Of a stretch of DNA of 64,000 nt, positions 11,402 to 23,146 are shown piece after piece (positions within the stretch are counted from its first letter, which is position 1; each line of letters begins with the position of its first letter). Source of the stretch: Hordeum vulgare subsp. vulgare (taxonomy: Eukaryota; Streptophyta; Magnoliopsida; Poales; Poaceae); the NCBI RefSeq assembly GCF_904849725.1, contig NC_058519.1, positions 27,201,267 to 27,265,266 of the forward strand, written 5' to 3'. The translations under genes were made by a program, and so were the position numbers. Below the pieces are notes generated by a model, which saw only the letters and a program-made list of their open reading frames with translations, was not told where the DNA came from and searched no databases.

Positions 11402-14400
11402 GTGAAGTTCAACCCCAGATCAGCTCGAGTCAACATGGTGAATGCAGCTGAGGCAGAAAATTCTTCGGATGTGATCATGGGTAATCTCTTAGTCAATGAT
11501 TTTCCTGCGAAAGTCTTGTTTGATTCTGGTGCTTCGCATTCGTTCCTCTCCATTCCATTTGCATCCAAGCATAGTGTTCCTGTTGAAGAGCTTCCTAGTC
11601 CATTGTCAGTAGTTTCTCCAGGCAAGTTCATGCATGCTAGTACCCGTGCTCCGGATGTTTCTATCAAGTTGGACAATTATGCTTTTCTGGCCTCTCCGTA
11701 TGTCTTGGGCAAGTCTGACATCGATTTGATCCTTGGTATGGACTGGTTGGCCATGAATAAGGCATCAATTGATTGCGCAACTAAAGAAGTGAAGTTGGCC
11801 CACTCTTCGGAGGATGTGCTTATACTCGCGGCGCGCGATGACACAATCCGCTTGTTCTCCTTGAATGAGAAGGGTGAGATCAATCCCATTGAGCAAGTTC
11901 CAGTAGTCTGCGAATATCAGGACGTGTTTCCTGAGGAGTTGCCAGGGATGCCTCCGCACCGTGAAGTGGAGTTCGTCATTGAGCTTGAGCCAGGCACAGA
12001 GCCAGTGTGCAAGCGGCCGTACAAGCCGGGTCCAGAGGAGTTGAAGGAACTCAAGAGGCAACTGGATGAGCAGGAGCGTTTGGGTTTGATCAGACCAAGC
12101 TCGTCTCCGTGGGGATGTGGTGTTCTGTTTGTCAAGAAGAAGGATGGTACAGAACGGCTGTGTGTCGATTACCGCCCATTGAACAAGAAGACAATCAAGA
12201 ACAAATATCTGCTTTCGAACATAAATGAGTTGTTCGAGCAGCTGAAAGGTGCTAAAGAATTCTCCAAGCTTGATCTCAGAATGGGCTATCATAAGATTCA
12301 CATTCGTGAGGAAGACATTCCAAAGACGGCATTCAGGACCAGTTTTGGCTCATATGAGTATACGGTCATGTCTTTTGGTCTGGCTAATGCTCCTTCGACT
12401 TTTTGCCGATTGATGAACTATATTTTCTCGCCATTCAAGAATGAGTTTGTCTTGCTTTATCTCGATGACATTCTGGTCTTTTCTGAGGATGAGGAAGAAC
12501 ATGAGAAACATCTCAGGTTGGTGCTTGATAAACTGAGAGATACAAGTTGTATGCCAAGTTTTCCAAGTGCGAGTTATGGCTGAAAGAAGTGGTGTATCTT
12601 GGGCATATTATCTCTGCCGAGGGCATTAAGGTTGACCCGTCCAAGGTTCAAGCCATTGTTGAATAGGAACTTCCGCAGAATGTCAAGCAGCTTCGAAGCT
12701 TTCTCGGTCTTGCCGGATATTGCAGAAGATTCGTTGAGAACTTCTCCAAAATCGCCAAGCCGCTCTCTAGTCTTCTTCAGAAGGGTGTCAAGTATGTGTG
12801 GTCTCCAGAGTGTCAACTGGCTTTTGATACACTCAAAGAGAAGCTTACCTCCACTCCGGTATTGGCTCCTCCGGATGATTCCAAGCCATACCAGGTCTTT
12901 TGCGATGCTTCTCTCCAGGGTTTTGGTGCAGTCTTGATGCAAGATAGGAAGGTGGTTGCTTATACCTCCAGGCAGCTGAAGCCTGCGGAGAAGAACTATC
13001 CTGTGCACGATCTCGAGCTAGCAGCTGTTGTGCACGCCTTGGTGACTTGGAGACATCTCTTGTTGGAACGTAAGGTTGAAGTTTTCACCGATCACAAGAG
13101 CCTCAAGTATATCTTTACTCAGCCTAACTTGAATCTTCGGCAAACACGTTGGGTGGAAATGCTCCAGGATTTTAATCCGAGTGTTGAGTACACGCCAGGC
13201 AAGGCAAATGTTGTGGCAGATGCATTGAGCAGGAAGGCATATTGCAACAGTCTGATTCTGCAACCTATCCAGCCGGGTCTTTCTGAGTCTTTCAGGAAGC
13301 TCAATCTTCAGCTGGTTCCTCAGGGTTTTCTTGCGAACCTTCAGATCTCTCCTACCTTGGAAGATCAGGTCAGAGCAGCTCAGCTACTTGATACTATGGT
13401 GAAGAAGGTCAAGATTGGTGTGGGAAAGAGTCTTCCCAAGTATAAGTGTTTCACTGTGGATGCCAGGGACACTTTGTTTTTCAAGGACCGCCTTGTCGTC
13501 CCGAAAGGTGATCTCAGGAAGGTGATCATGGAAGAAGCTCATAATTCTCTGCTTTCTATTCATCCGGGAAGTTCTAAGATGTACCATGACTTGAAGCAGT
13601 CGTTCTGGTGGACCCGTATGAAGCGTGAAATTGCTCAATTTGTTAATGAGTGTGATGTATGTCGAAGGGTGAAGGCAGAACATCAAAGACCAGCGGGCCT
13701 CTTGCAGCCTTTGCCGATTCCCGAGTGGAAGTTCGATCACATTGAGATGGACTTCGTCACAGGGTTTCCGAAGTCCAAGAAGGGCAATGACGCTATCTTC
13801 GTCGTCATCGACAAATTGAGTAAGGTGGCGCATTTCCTTCCCGTCAAGGAGTCCATTTCAGCAGCTCAGCTGGCAGAGTTGTACACCTCGAGGGTTGTCT
13901 CGTTGCACGGTGTACCTATGATGATCTCATCACATCGCGGGAGTATCTTCACTTCCAAGTTCTGGGACTCGTTTCAGTCTGCTATGGGCACGAAGATCCG
14001 CTTCAGCACAGCGTTCCATCCTCAGACTAGTGGTCAAGTGGAGAGGGTGAATCAAGTTCTTGAGGACATGCTGAGAGCCTCTGTTATCTCCTTTGGCATG
14101 AAGTGGGAGGATTGTCTGCCTTTCGCGGAGTTCTCGTATAACAACAGTTATCAAGCTAGCTCTGGCAAGGCTTCGTTTGAGATTCTCTATGGCAGGAAGT
14201 GTCGTACTCCGCTCAACTGGTCCCAGACAGGCGAGCGTCAGATCCTTGGCAATGATATGATAGAAGAGGCTGAGGAGATGTGTCGGATCATTCGCGACAA
14301 CCTCAGAGCAGCGCAGTCCCGTCAGAAGAGCTATTACGATAGCAAGCACCATGACATGTCGTATGAGCTTGATGATTTTGTCTATCTCAAGGTGTCGCCT

Positions 14401-14790
14401 ATGAAGGGTATGCAGCGCTTTGGCATCAAAGGCAAGCTTGCGCCTCGTTTCGTTGGTCCGTTCAGAGTGGTTGGCAAGAGGGGCGACCTCGCGTACCAGC
14501 TCGAGCTTCCGTCAACCTTTGCAAATGTCCATGATGTGTTCCATGTTTCTTAGCTTCGGAGGTGTTTCAAGAACCCCGAGCGCACTGTGCATCTTCAGGA
14601 TATCGATCTCCAGCCTGACCTCTCTTATCGCGAGCATCCAGTTGCGGTTCTCGAGGCGACTGAGCGCAATACCCGTAACAAGTCTGTCAAGTTTCTCAAA
14701 GTGCAGTGGTCACACCATTCCGATAAAGAGGCTACGTGGGAACGCGAGGATCACCTCCGTTCCGAATTTCCCGATTTCTTTCCGTCTTAG
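11402..14790 (+). pseudogene. pol: Tekay-type pol: protease, RT, RNase H, integrase, chromodomain
   Basis: Domains in order: aspartic protease with DSGASHSF (about 11521-11544); RT with YLDD (about 12459); RNase H with FCDAS, an E in HDLELAA and FTDH (12796-13230); HHCC zinc finger with CDVCRR; integrase core; and a chromodomain with KFLKVQWSHHSDKEATWERED split over two parts, ending at 14790. Lesions: a frameshift near 12538, TAG at 12664-12666, TAG at 14551-14553 just before the chromodomain, and His in place of the second catalytic Asp of the integrase (SHRGS at 13930-13944; the family has SDRGS). The chromodomain normally directs insertion to heterochromatin. The copy cannot make a full polyprotein. 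Confidence 0.92.
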
Positions 14791-14829
14791 ATCTCGGGGT
14801 CGAGATCTTCTTTGTAGTGTGGGAGAGTT

Positions 14830-17800
14830 TGTAATGCCCCAAGTGTAGGACTTTCCCTTTTTGTAACCTTCCATGTGGGGCCACCTTGTCAGAGATCTTG
14901 ATGATATCATTTGTGCCATGATTTCATGTGTGTTCCTTAGTGCTTACTTTCCTTGCATGCATGCATAACATATCATTCCTTGCCATACCTTATGTTTGCA
15001 TGCCATGATCATGTTGCATTGGTTCTTACTAGGAGTAGTGATGTGGTGTTGTGAGTGCATGTGTTCTTGCTAGGGTTAAGTGGTGGTATTGCACTATCTT
15101 GTGATGCATGTGATGATGGTGTGTGTAATGTAGGAGTGAGAGCTAGTCAATTTTTTTAGCTCTTGCTATTTAACTCTTTTCCCCTCCTATTTTTTTTCCA
15201 TGTCAAAAATTCCTTCCTCCCAAAAATGATTCTAAAATGTCTGGTGGCTAGATAAAAATGTGTTTATGAGGAGGTGCAATTTTTCTGGCTTGTTCTTTGA
15301 TTTTTAGAGGTGCAAATAAACTCAAAACAGTAGGTTAATTACTGTTTTGCATTTATTTCAAACATCTCCAAATATTGCTTTCCTATTTTTCCCTATTGGG
15401 CCATAATTTCTTATGTCTAGCAGGATTTTCCTTTTAATTTTTAACCCAGTAGTTATTTTGGGTAATATTTTTTTTCCTTCCCTGGGTGCATTTGTTTTTC
15501 TGTTTACCTATTTGGATAAACCTCCCGTGTAATTATTTCTTTCCCTGGCCCATTAAGTCTTCTCCCGTGCTGGCCCAGTAGGTCTCCACCCCTGGCGACA
15601 GAGCCCGCTGGCGAGCGTTTTCTTCTTCCTCCCGACGTCACTCTTGTACGACCTACGCTCCACCTCTCGATCGCTCTCTCCTTGATCCAGCGGCTCGAGC
15701 TCGCCTCCCGAGACGTTAAAAGGAGCCGGGGGACTCCTCCTCTGCCCTAGGGTTCCCTCTCCGTCCCCCCCAGCGCCGCCAGTTTCCTCCTTCCCTCGTT
15801 CTTCCCTGGTAAGCTTATGTGAGGTAGCAGAGAGAGAAAGAGTGCAGCGCCTCCTCCGTCAACCCGCCGCTCCGTCGCCTCCGGCACCGGCCCCCATGTC
15901 CGGGGCCTCGGGGCGGCTCTCCGCGTCCCATTCCCGGTGTTAGGACCCCGAGGAGCGACTCCCCCCCCCCCCCGTCGAGCTCGTCCTCGTCAACGGGGCG
16001 AACCGGGCGAACTTCTTCCTTGCTTCGGTCTATGTCGGAGGAGCTTCTTCGGCGTCTTCTTCCCCGGTCCGGCGCTCCTCCTCCCCGTTCGGCGCCCCAT
16101 CTTCTCCCAAGGTGAGGCCGCGCGTCCCCCTTCCTTCCTCCTCCGCGGAGCGGCTCGGACCTCCGTCGTGTGCGTGCGTTCTCTATTCGTGGTAGCAGCG
16201 TCATGGCTAGGTAGGCTACCCGGTAGCAGCTGCGCGGCGTGGCCGTAGCCGGTCGAGTTGGGTGCTTGCGGATTGCAGCAGGGGCTCCTCCCCGCGTAGC
16301 TGTAGGCCAGTAGCAGCGTGCGACCACGGCAGGTGCAGGTCCGGCCGGCAAGCTGAGTTGTCAGGCGTCCCTGTTACGTGCAGTGCAGTTCGACGTGTGT
16401 TGTGCCTTGTCGTGCTCGCGAAGTAGCTAGGTAGAGAGAGCTAGCGCTGAGCAGCAGCAGGCAGTGGCGTAGAGAAGGTATTCGGGTTGCCTCAGTGACG
16501 CAGCAGAGAGCCCCGGCGTCTTCTCTGTCGCCGGCGAGCAGCAGTTTTCGCGCAGCGCATGGCAAGTCGGTTGGGAGCGTAGCTTACCTGTTCCAGTTTC
16601 TCCCCTCTGTCAGACGTCGTAGCTTAGCGCAGTGGCAAGTACGTGGGTTTGTCCTCCTGAGATCCAGGGTTCGAGTCCCAGCGGCGCAAGCCCCTTTTTT
16701 TCTAAACTTTTTCCTTTGTTTGCACCGCATCTCAGTAAGTGCAGATAGCAGCCATACCAGGCAATCCCCTCTGTTCTGTCTAAAGATTGGCAAGCAGCAG
16801 GGTGGATTCGGCCTTGGGGTTTATCCGGGGGGTCCTGGGATCGAACCCCCCCCCTTCCCTATTTTTTTTATTACATTCCTTTGGTTTGCTCCTATTTTAT
16901 CTCCTGTTTTAGGTGGGCTTGCTCTATAGCAAGTGAGGTAGGTATTTTGGCTTAGCAGTAGAGTTCTTGTCCGTAATGCTTTAGCTAGTATAGGAAGGCA
17001 TGCATGTATTTAGGGAGCACTTATGTTGAGTGTGTGTAAGTAGCAAGAGGATGTGTGTCTAGATGAGAGGTGTAGAGATTTGAGAGGTAGTGTATGTGCA
17101 TGTGTGTGTTCATTGGAGTGGTGTATGAGTATTCTCATGGGGTTGGCCACATGTGAGTGTGTGGTATAGTGATGCTCTTAGTAGATGATCTTAGGAGCAT
17201 ATTAGATAGAGTAGATATAGCATGTGTAGATTCTTCTTTGTAGTAGGTTCTAGTAATTGTTGACTGCAATAGGTTGTGTGTGTGGGGGTAGTGTGTTGAA
17301 ATGTGTGTGTGTGGACCTTCCCACCTTTGCAAGTGGTGCACCTCCTCATGTTCAATATGAGAGAGAGCATGTTGTGTGTGTGGGGTTGGTTTGTGATAAG
17401 CATTGGGGTTGTTGGTGGGCATGACACAAACATGGGGTTCAAACCCCCATGTCACTTTGTCATTGTGCACATAAGATTCACCTATGTATTTGTCATCGTA
17501 AAAGCATACCTTATGGAATTGCATTAGCACTTTGTTGAAAGTTGGGCTTTGTTTACATGTTATAGATGGAGCCCAAGGGCATGGATCTTTGTGTGTTAGT
17601 AGTAGGGGTTTGTACTCAACACCATAGTGGTGTCCAACACCTCTTGGTGACATGTGTGTGCAATCTATGCCTAGACAAAGTGGGCATGTGGCTGGAAAAT
17701 TCCAGATTTTTGAACTCTGAAAATTTCACTAAGTCTGCAGTGCTAGAGTTTTCAACCTGGTATGTTTGTGAAGCTTCCTGTCAATTTTCAAGTCATTTAG

Positions 17801-20216
17801 AGTCCAGTAGATTGCATTTTGATTGCTGTCAAAAAGCTTCAGAACAGAAACAGAATCTCAGGTGCAGGAATTTTCACTAAGTCCCTGAGAACTGATGGTT
17901 TTGGGAAAGTTTGTGGCCTTGTATCTTCTAGAGTTTAATTCCTTTTGCTGTGATTCTTGCTGGAGCTTGTAGTGTTCTTGGTTGGCAACAGCCAAATATA
18001 TTATTTGTCATATTTGAAGACCTGTAGCTATGTTGCATGTTGCTCACAAACAGCTAAGATGCAGAAACTGGCAGATTACGTAGTTTTGCCATTTTGTTCA
18101 AAGTTTGTGTTTAATTGTTGTTGGGGTGTTCTACCTTGCTCCATTTCATTCATGTTGGGTTAATATATGTCTTGGCAACCTGGGAACACCAGATTTGGGC
18201 CAAATGTGGGTGAGGTGTTGAATCTTTCACGTAGAGCTTCATATCGTGTTTCGTTGATTCCCGTTGATCCGTAGCTCCGTTTGCAAAGTTCTTTATATGG
18301 TTTTGCACCGGTTTTACGAGATGCATCTGTTCATATCATTCCCATGCATGTCCAGATAAGTTAGTGCAAAGTTCTGCCCAGGAACTTGTTGTAGTTTATT
18401 GTGCTTGTGCTAGTGATGGAAATAGTAGTGCATGCTCAACTTTCATCTCATGCATCATGTGATTGTTGCATTTTGTGGTGCTGCTGTTCATTGGCTGTTA
18501 TTATTGTGTTGGGTAGCACCGGGAGCGGAGAACGAATACGTGGAGTCAGGAGAGTACGTGCAGGACGATCCAGAACCATCCCAAGCTGAGGATATCACAG
18601 GCAAGATGACATGACCTTGATCCCATATCTAGACTTGTTATGTTAGTTTCGATTCCACGTCATTTTGCTCGCTGCCTACCACTGAAAATATATTGCCTCT
18701 TCATATGCCATGAGCCTAAACACCTTACTCTTTCCTAGCAAACTTGCATGGCTAGGTAGGCTTGCTCAGCTACTAATGTTAGCGTTGTTAGTTGCAGGTG
18801 ATTTAAACTCATGTGATGACATGAGATTGATATCATTATATTAATTTCTGTTATTTAATTAATGTATCTATATACTTGGTAAATGACGGGAGGCCTAGCC
18901 TTTTGCCGGGTGTCTTGTTCCGTTATTGTCGCCTTAGTTACCGGTTACCGGTGTTTGGTTCCATAATGATCGCTCCTAACACGTTCGGGGTTGTTATGGG
19001 GACCCCCTTGATAAATCGCGCGCGTTAAGGCTTGTCCAGCAGGACCCAACTTTGGTTTTAAACTGCTAATCACATAATAATCTGCATAGGGAATAGCTAC
19101 CCCGAGGAATTTAATCAACAACCCGGGCTAGTGCTCCCCATGAGTGTTGGTCCCACCTGAGCGATGTCCGGGGCCCCACTGGTCACCCAGAGGTTTAGCC
19201 ATCCCGACGTCTAGCTCATCTGTCGTGTCGTGAGACTGAGATACGCGGCTCTTATCAGGGTCGTCGACACGACGGGAGGTCGTGCTAGCCTTGTCTTGCC
19301 TTAGCGGTATATCTTGCGTATAGGAATCCCGGTGAAGCTTTGGTTTTCCCCAGAGTTGAGGTTTTCCTCTAAGGAATCCGACGAGATCACGAGATTCGTG
19401 ATAGAGGATGCCTTTGCGGCATGTGTTCGTTTATGATGGACTAGTTGGAGCACCCCTGCAGGGTTTAATCTTTCGGAAAGCCGTGCCCGCGGTTATGTGG
19501 CAACTTGGAATATTTTGTTAACATCCGGTATTAGAGAACTTAAACATAATCTAATAAAAATGCCAACTGTGTGCGTAACCGTGACTGTCCCCTCGAAGAC
19601 CTCTCTTCGATCCGGAACACGGTGGGGTTATGAATGCCGTAGGTAGGTGTTCAGGATCACTTTCTGATCAAGTATTCTCGATCGTTAGCGTAGACTACTT
19701 TCACTTCCTTCTCGCGTAAGTTAGCCACTTATTCAGTCTTAGGTTTCAGCAGCCTGAAACACTCCACCCCTTCCTTACCCAATAACATGACTAGTTCTGG
19801 CACCAAGGTCTTAGATTGCTGAGTCCCCGTGGCTCACGGATTCCTCCGAAACTCCCAGCAGGTACAGGTACCCCAGAGTCAGATGATCCCGACGGCACCC
19901 AGCTGGCGTGGCAGTACGACGAGGAGACAGATCGCCTTTACGTGAACTATCCAGAGGACTGAGCCGTGGTCGTGATCGTGGGCCTGCAGCGGGTAGCATA
20001 GCATTTTCCTTGTTTTGTAGTCCGTTCCGGAACTACCTTGTTTGTATCTGCGTTGTACTCTGCATTATTAATAAGAAGACAGTTGAATCCCCGATTGTCG
20101 ACTGTAATTATTATTTTGTGCTATGTTTACTTGCTTGCGAAACACTTAGATGCGCTTCTTTCCTATTCGGGGGCCTCGACCCTCAGATCGGAAAGGACCG
20201 CATCTTGGTTGTTACA
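14830..20216 (+). repeat. 3' LTR of the Tekay-type element (5,387 bp)
   Basis: It is preceded by the purine tract GTGTGGGAGAGTT (14817-14829). It is colinear with the 5' LTR but lacks about 70 bp (site near 17735) and has small indels, such as an extra GTA near 17603. The end GTTACA at 20211-20216 is followed by the TSD copy ATTAC. Confidence 0.92.
16613..16688 (+). promoter_or_regulatory. tRNA-like unit in the 3' LTR
   Basis: This is an identical copy of the 76 nt tRNA-like segment of the 5' LTR, again followed by a T run. If transcribed by Pol III from the 3' LTR, reads would run into downstream sequence. Confidence 0.45.
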
Positions 20217-20221
20217 ATTAC

Positions 20222-21430
20222 CTTCCGTGTTGTTGGTCTTGATAGCACCGGAACGATATACTTCCTCAACAACATAGGGACCTTCCCATTTAGAGAGAAG
20301 CTTGCCTACAAAGAATCTTAAACTAGAGTTATATAGCAAGACATAATCACCTATATTGAACTCACGCTTTTGTATATGCCACCTCTTAACCTTCTCTTTG
20401 AACAACTTGGCATTCTCATACGTCTGAGTTCTCCACTCATCAAGCGAGCTAATATCAAACAACCTCTTCTCATCGGCAAGTTTGAAATCAAAGTTGAGCT
20501 CTTTGATTGCCCAAGAAGCTTTATGCTCTAGCTCAAGAGGTAAATGACATGCTTTATTGTACACCATTTTGTACGGAGACATGCCCATGGGATTCTTATA
20601 GGCAGTTCTATAAGCCCACAGTGCGTCGTCGAGCTTCTTAGACCAATTCTTTCTAGACCTGTTGACAGTCTTTTGCATAATTAGTTTAATCTCTCTGTTG
20701 CTTAGCTCTACTTGACCACTGGACTGAGGATGGTAGGGAGACGCAATTCTATGGTTGACATCGTACTTAGCAAGTGTTTTACGGAAAGCACCATGAATGA
20801 AGTTTGAACCACCGTCGGTCATTAGATATCTAGGGACTCCAAATCTAGGGAAGATGACTTCTTTCGGCATCATGATAGAGGTGTTGTGATCAGCACTACT
20901 AGTGGGGATAGCTTCTACCCACTTAGTGACGTAATCAACAGCAACTAAGATATGAGTATACCCATTGGATTTGGGAAAAGGTCCCATATAATCAAAGCCC
21001 AGACATCAAATGGTTCAATGACAAGTGAATAGTTCAGAGGCATTTCCTGACGTTTGCTAATATTACCTATTCTTTGACATTCGTCACAAGACAAGACAAA
21101 CTTACGGGCATCCTTGAAGAGAGTGGGCCAATAGAAACATGATTGCAATACCTTGTGTGCAGTTCTATGTCCCGCATGGTGTCCTCCGTAGGCCTCGGAG
21201 TGACACTTGTGTAGGATCTGTCCATGTTCATGTTCAAGTACACAACGTCTAATAACACCATCTACTCGTTCCTTATAAAGGTGAGAATCATCCCAAAAGT
21301 AATGTCTCAAGTCAAAGAAGAATTTCTTCTTTTGCTGGTATGTGAAACTAGGTGGTATATATTTGGCAACGATATAGTTTGCATACTCAGCATACCACGG
21401 TGCACTACGTGAAGAATTGATGACATTCAA
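20222..21430 (-). pseudogene. Athila-type integrase, frameshifted and split by the Tekay insertion
   Basis: Two minus-strand frames cover it. 21430-20945 has the zinc finger (HRTAHKVLQSC and CDECQR); 20987-20222 has the catalytic core. The DDE residues are visible: D in VDYVTKWVEAI, D in LMTDGGSNF and E in SSGQVELSNREI. A frameshift near 21000 separates zinc finger and core. The C-terminus is cut at 20222 by the Tekay element and continues at 4026-3830. The family inserts cDNA in the host genome; this copy has an intact triad but cannot be translated as one protein. Confidence 0.9.
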
Positions 21431-22500
21431 TTACTCATCCGGAAAGCTATCATCAATAGGTTGTGGGTCATCAAGAACGATCTCCAACCTAGACAAGTTA
21501 TCTGCTACGGGGTTATCAGCACCCTTTCTGTCGACAACGTGCAAATCAAATTCTTGTAGCAAGAGAACCCATCTGATAAGTCTAGGTTTAGCGTCTTTCT
21601 TCTCCCTTAAGTACTTAATAGCAGCATGATCAGTGTGAATAGTGACTTTGGAATCAACTATGTAAGACCTGAACTTTTCACATGCAAACACAACTGCTAA
21701 AAATTCCTTTTCCGTAGTAGCATAGTTTATTTGGGCACTGTCTAGACTTTTACTAGCATAGTGAATAACATTCAACTTCTTATCAACTCTTTGCCCTAGG
21801 AAAGCACCAACAGCATAATCACTAGCATCACACATGATTTCAAAAGGTAAGTTCCAATCAGGTGGTTGAACAATAGGTGCAGTTATCAAGGCCTTCTGAA
21901 GTATTTCTAAGGCTTCCTCACAATCATCGTCAAAAACAAAAGGAATATCCTTTTGCAAGAGATTGTTAAGTGGCCTAGAAATCTTAGAGAAGTCTTTAAT
22001 GAACCTTCTATAGAAACCAGCATGACCAAGGAAACTTCTTATACCTTTGATATCTGTGGGGTATGGCATTTTCTCGATTGCATCAACCTCAGCCTTATCG
22101 ACTTCAATACCTCTTTCAGAAATTTTATGTCCTAGGACGATGCCTTCATTAACCATAAAGTGGCACTTCTCCCAGTTCAAGACAAGATTCGTGTCTTTAC
22201 ATCTCTGTAAGACTCGATCAAGGTTGTTGAGGCAATCATCAAAGGAAGACCCATAAACGGAGAAATCATCCATAAAAACCTCAACAATCTTTTCAAAAAA
22301 GTCAGAGAATATAGCCATCATACATCTTTGAAAGGTGGCAGGTGCATTACATAAGCCAAAAGGCATACGTCTATAAGCAAAGGTACCGAAAGGGCAGGTG
22401 AAAGTGGTTTTCTCCTTATCAGGTTGTGCAACTAGTATTTGGGAGAAACCAGAATAACCGTATAGAAAGCAGAAGTGTGTGTGTTTAGACAACCTTTCTA
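21431..22500 (-). pseudogene. Athila-type reverse transcriptase and RNase H, N-terminus deleted
   Basis: The minus-strand frame shows the RT palm with [19 protein letters not shown] and the active site FMDDFSVYG, then RNase H with [14 protein letters not shown] and [10 protein letters not shown]. The N-terminal half of RT is missing: the sequence jumps from the protease linker (DETIA) to [13 protein letters not shown] near 22490. The first catalytic Asp in the FCFLDGYSG motif is Tyr here (codon at 22460-22462). The frame begins with about 100 residues that are a shadow of the protease region. The deletion plus the D-to-Y change make RT inactive. Confidence 0.88.
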
Positions 22501-23123
22501 GCAATAGTTTCATCCTTACTAGGCAACTCCTTTTCATGAGGTTGTCTACCAAACTTGGAGAAATTGAACTCGTGTGACACACCTTCAAAGCCAACAGTGA
22601 CAGTTTGCTTCTCACAGTCAATATGAGCATTGACAGTATTGAGGAAGGGTCTGCCAAATATGATGGGACAAAAGCTATCTTGAGCGGTAGCAAGAACGAG
22701 GAAATCAGTAGGATACTTCGTTTTACCACACAAGACTTCAACATCCCTAACAATTCCCACAGGGCAGATAGTATCTCTATTGGCAAGCTGAATAGTGACA
22801 TCAATAGGTTCTATCTCAACAGGTGCAATCTCGTCTTTGATTTCATCATATAAGGATTGAGGTATTGCACTAACACTAGCACCCACATCACATAAACCAT
22901 GATAGCAATGATCTCCTATCTTAACAGAAACAACAGGCGTGCCAACAACACGCCTATGTTTGTCTCTAGCGTTAGGTTTAGCAATTCTAGCAACATCTTC
23001 ACAGAAGTGAATATTATGTCCCTCAACATCGTCGGACAGAAGATCTTTGATAATAGCAATGCTAGGTTCAAATCTAATTTGCTCAGGGGGTGTAGGTGTT
23101 CTAATATAGCCTCTACGTATCAC
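22485..23123 (-). pseudogene. Athila-type aspartic protease region
   Basis: The 212 aa minus-strand frame has a retropepsin-like motif, CDVGASVSAIP, with the catalytic Asp present, followed by the conserved hydrophobic strands ([11 protein letters not shown] and PTDFLVL). The frame is separated from gag by a shift near 23180 and ends at 22485, where the deletion joins it to RT. Protease would cut the Gag-Pol precursor. Confidence 0.85.
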
Positions 23124-23146
23124 AGTTGAAGCTTTAAAATGATCCT

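Larger units (their letters stand above)
4027..20216 (+). mobile_element. Tekay-type chromovirus (Gypsy) with 5.4 kb LTRs
   Basis: This is a complete element: 5' LTR 4027-9483, tRNA-iMet-type PBS 9487-9500, leader, gag, protease, RT, RNase H, integrase and chromodomain (to 14790), polypurine tract about 14817-14829, and 3' LTR 14830-20216. LTRs start TGTAATGCCCC and end GTTACA. A perfect 5 bp TSD, ATTAC, lies at 4022-4026 and 20217-20221. The C-terminal chromodomain and the RT type place it in the chromovirus/Tekay (Del) lineage. The LTRs are about 1% different by partial eye count plus a 70 bp length difference. Several stops, a frameshift and a changed integrase catalytic residue make this copy non-autonomous. 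Confidence 0.92.

Noticed and set aside
11765..12301. 178 aa minus-strand ORF
   Set aside because: It is antisense to the Tekay protease-RT region and has no motif.
15815..16351. 178 aa minus-strand ORF, similar to 4945-5526
   Set aside because: GC-rich block of the Tekay LTR; the two copies differ in frame because of poly-C length changes, so it is not a conserved protein.
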